Part shown: one piece after another, positions 26,295 to 32,459 of the stretch | Position numbering within the stretch: position 1 is the stretch's first letter | Layout of the letters: every line of letters begins with the position of its first letter | Virus record (IMG/VR): IMGVR_UViG_3300042923_000049 | Coordinates: 1-32,459 of that record | From: a virus | Strand: one strand, 5' to 3' | Length of the DNA: 32,459 nt | Position numbers and translations under genes: made by a program | The notes under the pieces: model-generated | The model's input: the letters and a program-made list of their open reading frames with translations, nothing else | What the model was told of the DNA's origin: nothing | Database searches by the model: none

Positions 26295-29200
26295 ATGGCT
26301 AGCACTGGCAGCGGCCGAGGGCCAATAAAGGTCGGAAGCGGCTACATCGATGTCTTCCCTAAGATCAATCAGAAGCAGCTCAAGGAGACTCGTGCCCAGC
26401 TTGAGAAGCAGATGGGTCTTTCAGGCAAGAAGGCAGGTAAGTCCTTCACTGATGGGGTGGTCTCCCAGGTCTCTCAGATCCCCAAGAAGGCCAAGGATGC
26501 TGCCGACAAGGCTCAGCGCGCTATACAGAAGGGCGCTCAGGACTCGAAGAAGGTCCTGAAGCGCATTGAGCAGGAGATCTCCAAGGAATATGGCAAGGAA
26601 GCCGGCAAGCGCTTCCGGGACTTTGCTGAGCAAGAGAAGAAGAAGCAGAAGCTTCTTGATCAGACCTCTGTGGCTACTCGTCGGGCTCTTCGTGAGACGG
26701 AGCGCCAGGAGGAGCGGGCCAGACGTGACCAGGCTCAGCGATGGCAGCGTGCTCAGCGTGAGTTCATGCGATACCTCCAGGAGAAGCAGCGTGCCGAGGA
26801 ACGAGCTGCCCGCGATGCGGCTCGTCGAGAAGAGACGGCTCTTCGTTCCTACCAGAACTTCCTTCGGGATCGTCAGAAGGCTGCCGAGAGAACGGCACGT
26901 GATGAGGCTGCTGCCTTCCGTCGAGCCCAGCAGCAGAACAGGGAAGAGCTTCGACGCACCATCACAGAGATGAGGCAGGCTCGCCTAGCTGACCTCCGCT
27001 CCCAGTTGGATGCTCACCGGGACCAGGCCGCGGCCCTCCGGGCTCAGCTCCAGGGATACCGCAGGCAGATGCAGGACCACACCCGCTCTGTAAGCCGAAG
27101 CCTGACCAACCTTCAGACTGGTTGGCGCCGGCAGGGCGAGGCTATCGATCGTCTCGGAACCAACATCACCGAGGCCGGCCGCCTGGTGAGCACTCAGCTC
27201 CTCGCCCCTCTTGGTGCCGTCTCCGCCATGCTGACCACTATCGGTGTGCAGTCCGCGGACATGCGCATCCTCGGTCAGATGGGTCTTTCTGCGGCTGGTG
27301 TATCTAAGAAGTCGTCGGCACAAGAGATGCAGCGTATCCAGGAATACGCCATCAATACCCCCTTCAGCATCGAAACGATGCACGAGTATCAGATGAAGAT
27401 CATTCGCTCTATCGCTGCGAATGACAACACTTGGTATAAGGGTGGATCTCAGAGGACTGGAGCGGCCAACAGGGCTGCTTCCAAGACTTCTGACATCATC
27501 ATGGCCGTGGGCGACTCCATGGCCCGTGCGGGTAACCTGGACCCCGAACAGTTCAAGAGGGCCATGTACGCGGTTGACCGCATCATGGACATGGACAAGG
27601 CTCCGACTCGGAACATCAATCAGCTTGTCCGGGCCACGGGTATTCCTGCGGCTGAACTTGCCAGGATGTTCGGTTTCGAAGACGCCAATGCCTTCTGGAA
27701 GCAGGTCGGAACTCCCGTCGCCAAGGGTGGCGGTATCGGCGGACAGGACATGATTGACAACCTGCTCCGTGCCTGGGACCCGAATTACTTTGTCATGGGC
27801 AAGAACGGCAAGCCCAAGGTTGACCCCAAGACGGGTCAGGCAATTGTCAACCGGAACAGTGACCGTACCGGCGGATCAGCCGGCTACGGTGAGCGGATGA
27901 CCTCTGCGACCATTTCAGGTCGTGTTTCTCAGATCAAGGAACGGGCTACCTACGAACTTGGTTCCCTCTTTGCCGATGATGACGAGGACACCGGAGAGTA
28001 CCGGTACACCAAGCTTGGTGAAGCCATCATGGGTAAGCGAACTCCCGTCATGGAAAGGGGTCCTGACGGCTCAATGGTGGATTCTGGGAAGTACACCTAC
28101 GAGGGTGGGCTTCTCCAGCAGATTCAGGAACTTGGAAAGGATCAGAAGGGTAACATCATCACCCTTCTTCAGACCTCCTTCGAGGCTCTTGGGTCCTTCG
28201 TCGAACACATACAGTGGTTCTCTGACTGGCTGGACGCACACCCGCAGGTCAAGGAGGTCTTTGCAAACCTCCTGAAGATGGCCGCGGTTGCTCTCCCGTT
28301 CATTCTTGCTCTCGGTCTTCTGACGAAGACCTTCGGCTTGCTGAACAAGCTCCTGTCATCCTCTCTGACTCCTTTCAAGGCAGTCGGCAGAGGTGTACGG
28401 GGGGCTACTCGTACCGTCCGTCAGACTGGTTCCAGTGTTCGTGAAGGTGCTCGTTCGGCTAGCTCCGGGGATGACATCGGCCGTACTCGGGACCGGATGT
28501 CTCAGAGGTACCGGGATCGGCGAACCACCCTCCGGGACGGAGATGTTCGAGGGCCCATTGCCCGTCTCCGGGATCGCTTCACCGGCCGTGACTCCGGACG
28601 CAATCAGCTTCAGCAACAAATGCGGGATGCTGAGGATGCCATCAGGCAGACCGAAGACAGTATGAGGGATCTGCAACGGCAGATTCGGAATGTCAACGCA
28701 ACCAGCGTTCGGCAGATCGTGGACAGCCTTGCCGGCACTGCTAGCGGTTCAGGTAGTGGAAGCCTTCAAGGGGCGGCGCAGAACGCCGGTAACCAGGTCA
28801 GCAACATCACGACTCAGGTTAACCAGCTCAACGGCCAGAGCCTCAGGACGGTTGCCCAAGAGATTCAGGATCTCCACGACAAGGCTCGGGACCTGGTCCA
28901 GAAGGTCAAGGACGTCGTCCAGGCCGTGAAGGATCTGGACGGACAGAAGTTGACCAACCTCAAGGTCACTGCTGACGGAGCCGAGGGAGCCGTTCAGGAT
29001 CTCAGGAACACCGTGGACAACACGGGGGTTTCGGTCGGCAACCTGAACCGTCGGAAGCTGGAAAACGTCCGAGAGGAGTTCCGTACAGCAACCAACTCCG
29101 CGGACACCTTCAAGAACAAGGTTCAGGAAGCCATCGGCTCCGTGAACAATTTGAACGGTGAGAAACTCGGAGACATCCGTAAGGAGTTCAGGTCTCTTCA

Positions 29201-30998
29201 CACCGGAGTCAATGACGTTCACAAGCTCGTGGGCACCACCAAGTCCGGCCTTGCCGGTCGAGTGACCAACCTGAATGAACGGAAGCTGGATAAGGTCACC
29301 AAGCAGGTCAAGGATCTCAAGAGTGCCTTGGATGGCGCCGGCAGCGAGGCCGACACCTTGGAGAACCGCTTGGACGACATCTCCAAGCATGCTCCTGGTG
29401 GTGGGAGCTCTTCCTCTTCGGGAGGGAAGAAGAACAACAGCAGAGCTTCCGGCGGTGTTCTCCCTGGGCATTCTCCAGGCGTTGACATTCACACTTTCTC
29501 GTCTCCTACAGCGGGCACTCTTCATCTCTCCGGTGGAGAAGCTGTCATGCGTCCTGAGTGGACGAATGTGGTAGGCGAGGGGACCGTCAATCGATGGAAT
29601 GCCATTGCCCGTACTCAGGGCGCTGAGGGCCTCCGCAAGGAAATGAAGTTTGCCGACGGAGGCATTCTGGACACCTTGGGGCTCAAGCCCCTGGTGGACA
29701 GAGTCAATAACTTCCAGGTTGGTTGGGACGTCCGCGGCGCGGCTCAGAACATGGTGATGAATGAGTCTTCCGACGCCATCGGAGGGCCTGCCCAGAGGGG
29801 CGTCATCGGAGCCGGCGCCAAGGGTTCCCACTTCATCGGTGGAGATCTCTCCAGCAGGTTCCGCGGCATGTACGACTTCGTGACCAAGGATTCCTGGGAG
29901 TTCCTGAAGAAGTTGCCGATTCCGAATGGCATGACACAGATCCTCGGCGCCGTTGCCGGTGCTGTTGCTCCTCAAGCCAGCGAACATTTTTGGAATGACG
30001 TCTGGAAGGGCCAAGGAAACATCCTCGAACGAGGACAGACTTTCATGGGCCATATGTTCTCGACAGACACCCTGAGTGACGTGGTGTCAGGGGTCTTCGA
30101 AGGCGCCTGGGACTCAGTGACAAGCATTTGGGACACAGTCTCTTCTCTGGCGTCTGACCCCATGGGAACTATTGAGGACACCATCAATGGTGTCTTCGAA
30201 ATGGTCCGCTCCCAGTACGACGGCATGATTTCCATGACCAAGGGAGTCCGGGAGATCTGGCAGAACCCAAGTGCTTATGCCGGTCAGGTTGTCGGAGACA
30301 TCTATTCCACTGCCAAGGAGAACCTCCCTAATCTGGACGGGCTCTTTGATTTCAGTGGAGACAGGCTTGAAGCCAAGAAGCCTGATCTCAACTACATCAT
30401 GGGAGAGACCTTCAGTCCTTCTGAGCTGGGTGACAACGTCACCAGGTGGACTCCTGTGGTTCGAGCCGTACTTAATATGCTCAAACTTCCTCAGTCTGAC
30501 CTGGGTCTAGTCCTCCACCGCATCAGGGTGGAATCGGGCGGTAATCCGAACGCAATTAACCTGTGGGACTCGAACGCGAAAGCTGGCTACCCCAGCCAGG
30601 GTCTTATGCAGACGATCCCACAGACCTTCGCTGCCTACGCCGGCCCGTTCAGGAGCCGGGGAATCACAGACCCCCTAGCATCCGTCTACGCCGGCTTGAA
30701 CTATGCAACCCATCGTTACGGATCGGGTTGGCGTAAGGCTCTCTCTGGAATCAAGGGCTACTACTCAGGGACGCTCTCTGCGTCTCCTGGCCTGGCTCTC
30801 GTCGGAGAGAAGGGCCCCGAGCTGATTGATTTCGGCAATGGAGGCCAGCGGGTCTATGACAACCGGGATACGGAATCGATCCTGTCCGGTAGCCGGCCTA
30901 TCTCCGTAACCGTTCAGGAGGCCAGGCACGAGACCACGCCTCAGGCGATTCTCCGGGGCTTCCAGTGGATCGACTCCATGTATGGGAGCCGTATATAG
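26295..30998 (+). CDS. Tape measure protein with lytic transglycosylase domain
   Basis: 1567 residues; sets tail length and is ejected into the cell during infection. Residues about 60-270 form a highly charged coiled coil (ERQEERARRDQAQRW...). Around 675-700 there is a hydrophobic segment (KMAAVALPFILALGLL). Residues 845-1032 contain five repeats of about 36 residues that begin LN/LD-x-x-KL. Then a Ser/Gly linker, and near 1400-1490 a soluble lytic transglycosylase domain with the likely catalytic Glu1413 (RIRVESGGNPNAIN) and the QGLMQTIP motif. The C-terminus has the GEKGPELIDFG motif common in tape measures. AGGAGG five bases before the ATG. Confidence 0.95.
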   Translation: MASTGSGRGPIKVGSGYIDVFPKINQKQLKETRAQLEKQMGLSGKKAGKSFTDGVVSQVSQIPKKAKDAADKAQRAIQKGAQDSKKVLKRIEQEISKEYGKEAGKRFRDFAEQEKKKQKLLDQTSVATRRALRETERQEERARRDQAQRWQRAQREFMRYLQEKQRAEERAARDAARREETALRSYQNFLRDRQKAAERTARDEAAAFRRAQQQNREELRRTITEMRQARLADLRSQLDAHRDQAAALRAQLQGYRRQMQDHTRSVSRSLTNLQTGWRRQGEAIDRLGTNITEAGRLVSTQLLAPLGAVSAMLTTIGVQSADMRILGQMGLSAAGVSKKSSAQEMQRIQEYAINTPFSIETMHEYQMKIIRSIAANDNTWYKGGSQRTGAANRAASKTSDIIMAVGDSMARAGNLDPEQFKRAMYAVDRIMDMDKAPTRNINQLVRATGIPAAELARMFGFEDANAFWKQVGTPVAKGGGIGGQDMIDNLLRAWDPNYFVMGKNGKPKVDPKTGQAIVNRNSDRTGGSAGYGERMTSATISGRVSQIKERATYELGSLFADDDEDTGEYRYTKLGEAIMGKRTPVMERGPDGSMVDSGKYTYEGGLLQQIQELGKDQKGNIITLLQTSFEALGSFVEHIQWFSDWLDAHPQVKEVFANLLKMAAVALPFILALGLLTKTFGLLNKLLSSSLTPFKAVGRGVRGATRTVRQTGSSVREGARSASSGDDIGRTRDRMSQRYRDRRTTLRDGDVRGPIARLRDRFTGRDSGRNQLQQQMRDAEDAIRQTEDSMRDLQRQIRNVNATSVRQIVDSLAGTASGSGSGSLQGAAQNAGNQVSNITTQVNQLNGQSLRTVAQEIQDLHDKARDLVQKVKDVVQAVKDLDGQKLTNLKVTADGAEGAVQDLRNTVDNTGVSVGNLNRRKLENVREEFRTATNSADTFKNKVQEAIGSVNNLNGEKLGDIRKEFRSLHTGVNDVHKLVGTTKSGLAGRVTNLNERKLDKVTKQVKDLKSALDGAGSEADTLENRLDDISKHAPGGGSSSSSGGKKNNSRASGGVLPGHSPGVDIHTFSSPTAGTLHLSGGEAVMRPEWTNVVGEGTVNRWNAIARTQGAEGLRKEMKFADGGILDTLGLKPLVDRVNNFQVGWDVRGAAQNMVMNESSDAIGGPAQRGVIGAGAKGSHFIGGDLSSRFRGMYDFVTKDSWEFLKKLPIPNGMTQILGAVAGAVAPQASEHFWNDVWKGQGNILERGQTFMGHMFSTDTLSDVVSGVFEGAWDSVTSIWDTVSSLASDPMGTIEDTINGVFEMVRSQYDGMISMTKGVREIWQNPSAYAGQVVGDIYSTAKENLPNLDGLFDFSGDRLEAKKPDLNYIMGETFSPSELGDNVTRWTPVVRAVLNMLKLPQSDLGLVLHRIRVESGGNPNAINLWDSNAKAGYPSQGLMQTIPQTFAAYAGPFRSRGITDPLASVYAGLNYATHRYGSGWRKALSGIKGYYSGTLSASPGLALVGEKGPELIDFGNGGQRVYDNRDTESILSGSRPISVTVQEARHETTPQAILRGFQWIDSMYGSRI

Positions 30999-31013
30999 AA
31001 AAGAGGTGGATGT

Positions 31014-32033
31014 ATGCCTATTCCGGTGCTACGGGCGGCCCCTCCGGTACCCACTCCGACAGGGCCGATACCTCCGCAACCGGTGCACTGGGGGAGGACA
31101 TACGTGTCCATCACGGGAAAGAATGGTGGGGGGGAGGAAATCCTCCTCACCGACTTCTCTGATTCTCGTTGGCCAGGCGTCTTTATGATGCCCGGCGCTA
31201 CGGGTCTGGACGCGCCTCCTTTCGAACTGCACGCGGACGATAGCCCAAACCTGGACGGAGGAATCTTCCGGGATGCAAGGGCCGTGGCCCGAGAAATTAT
31301 GTTGCCCATCTACCTGCATGGCATTGACCGCAGGACTGTGAAGCAGATCAAGAGCCGGCTTGTCTCGGCCCTTAACCCCAAGAAGGGCTATTGCGTTCTC
31401 AAGTTCGTTGAAGGGGACGCTACCCCTCGCTACCTCAAGTGCTACTACAAGAGCGGTATGGAGGGCAGTGAGGCTCAGGATCAGTCAGGGTTCACCTGGA
31501 AGAAGTTCGGTATCCAGCTCACTGCCTATGACCCCTACTTCTATTCCGATGACGTTCAGGTTGCCCAGTGGACTTTTGGGGGAGGACAGCCGTTCCTCTC
31601 CACCACTGAAGCCTTTTATCCCCTGCGGCTGAACGCAGGCATCCTGTCTGGCTCCGAGGTGAGTGTTTCCAACCCTGGAGACGTGGAGGCATGGCCGAGG
31701 TGGGAGCTTACAGGCCCCATCAAGGGCTTCCAGTTCACCAGTCCTGAGATAGCAAACCCTGACGGCACCAAGACAAATCTATCCTTCGGTGTCACTGCGC
31801 CTGGAGACGGCTCAGATGTGGTGGCCGGCGGACGAACTCTGATTGTCGACACGAGGCCCAGCTTCAAGTCCCTCAAGGACGACCTAGGTACGAACTACTG
31901 GCCCGACCTGGACGCCAGTCCTCAGCTCTGGTCAATCCCTGAAGGAGAGTCCACGTGCACAGTGGACATTGTCCCTGGCTCCACAAATGCGAAGGTGCGA
32001 CTGGTCTTTCAGCCGAGATATGAGGGCTACTGA
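31014..32033 (+). CDS. Distal tail protein (Dit-like minor tail protein)
   Basis: 339 residues. A Pro-rich start (MPIPVLRAAPPVPTPTGPIP), then a beta-rich N-terminal domain with REIMLPIYLHGIDRRTVKQIKSRL and QLTAYDPYFYSDD, typical of siphovirus distal tail proteins, and a second jelly-roll-like domain after about residue 180. It forms the ring below the last tube disc. The gene starts 15 bases after the tape measure. Confidence 0.85.
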   Translation: MPIPVLRAAPPVPTPTGPIPPQPVHWGRTYVSITGKNGGGEEILLTDFSDSRWPGVFMMPGATGLDAPPFELHADDSPNLDGGIFRDARAVAREIMLPIYLHGIDRRTVKQIKSRLVSALNPKKGYCVLKFVEGDATPRYLKCYYKSGMEGSEAQDQSGFTWKKFGIQLTAYDPYFYSDDVQVAQWTFGGGQPFLSTTEAFYPLRLNAGILSGSEVSVSNPGDVEAWPRWELTGPIKGFQFTSPEIANPDGTKTNLSFGVTAPGDGSDVVAGGRTLIVDTRPSFKSLKDDLGTNYWPDLDASPQLWSIPEGESTCTVDIVPGSTNAKVRLVFQPRYEGY

Positions 32034-32034
32034 T

Positions 32035-32459
32035 ATGGGATACCGGATTGAGGTACGGGACAAGGAGCTGAACCGAATAGGTGAGATTGACACTTGGATT
32101 CAACTGGACATGATCGTCCAGTTCTGTGATCAGGGTTCCTGGAAACTCCTGGTGAAGAACGGTACGGAGCAATCCAAGCTCCTTGAGCGAGGGGGCGGAG
32201 TCGCCATCTATCAGGATGGCGTCGAGAAGCCCATCCTCACCGGACAGATTGAAGACTTCCAAACGTACTGGACGACTCAGCAGCACTCCTCCAAAGGGTC
32301 TGTGTTCGTCGGAGGAAAGACCGATAACAAACTGGCTTACAGCCGGCTGGCATTCCCTGACCCGGCTGTGCCCATTGCGCAGCAGTACAAGTCAAAGAAC
32401 GACTCCAGGATCGTTGCTCAGAAGCCGAGTTTCCTCATCTGGAGGGAGCTGGAGGCGTC
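32035..32459 (+). CDS. Gp37-like minor tail protein, cut by the window edge
   Basis: An open frame from the ATG at 32035 to the edge (141 codons): MGYRIEVRDKELNRIGEID ... MIVQFCDQGSWKLLV ... GGGVAIYQDGVEKPILTG. This agrees with the siphovirus ReqiPepy6 Gp37-like family, tail-tip proteins (Tal-like). It begins one base after the distal tail stop (TGATATG). The rest lies beyond the window. Confidence 0.8.
   Translation, partial: MGYRIEVRDKELNRIGEIDTWIQLDMIVQFCDQGSWKLLVKNGTEQSKLLERGGGVAIYQDGVEKPILTGQIEDFQTYWTTQQHSSKGSVFVGGKTDNKLAYSRLAFPDPAVPIAQQYKSKNDSRIVAQKPSFLIWRELEA

Noticed and set aside
28749-30053. 434-residue minus-strand frame opposite the tape measure gene
   Set aside because: Antisense shadow inside a clear tape measure gene.

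Overview
The window is part of a tailed double-stranded DNA phage genome (siphovirus type) of an actinobacterial host, most likely Streptomyces or a relative. The reasons are GC-rich codon use, densely packed genes with 1-14 base overlaps, GTG starts, and a head and tail gene order and protein types that match known actinobacteriophages. No integrase, lysin, holin or DNA polymerase is visible, so the genome continues past both ends.

Left arm (about 1-14990), all on the minus strand: nucleotide metabolism and DNA processing. It holds a class II (B12-dependent) ribonucleotide reductase interrupted by an intein, a sigma-like protein, a DnaQ-type exonuclease with a zinc ribbon, a cytosine-5 methyltransferase in two overlapping frames, a DUF3310 protein, a primase also in two overlapping frames, endonuclease VII, a RecA/DnaB-type ATPase, a lipoprotein, a Cas4-like iron-sulfur nuclease and many small unknown genes. 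At its right end is an HTH protein (14477-14986) that resembles the immunity repressor of mycobacteriophage L5.

Centre (about 14990-16850): a divergent control region. It has AT-rich stretches, rightward promoters and a run of strong hairpins, then an HNH endonuclease, a small zinc-type protein, a strong terminator, an odd tRNA with an enlarged anticodon arm, and tRNA-His.

Right arm (about 16850-32459), all on the plus strand: small early genes, including an Acb2-type anti-CBASS protein, then an NlpC/P60-like protein, terminase small and large subunits, portal, scaffold, P22-type coat protein, four head-tail joining proteins, major tail protein, tail assembly chaperones with a GGGAAAC -1 slip site, a 1567-residue tape measure protein with a lytic transglycosylase domain, a distal tail protein and a truncated Gp37-like tail protein.

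The most striking regulatory signal is an asymmetric 16-base repeat, consensus GGTTGATAAGAGATGC. It is found at least ten times, always pointing in the direction of local transcription (minus in the left arm, plus in the right arm). Some copies supply the -35 box of a promoter; others sit at gene boundaries with no -10 box. With the L5-like repressor this looks like a stoperator-type immunity system.
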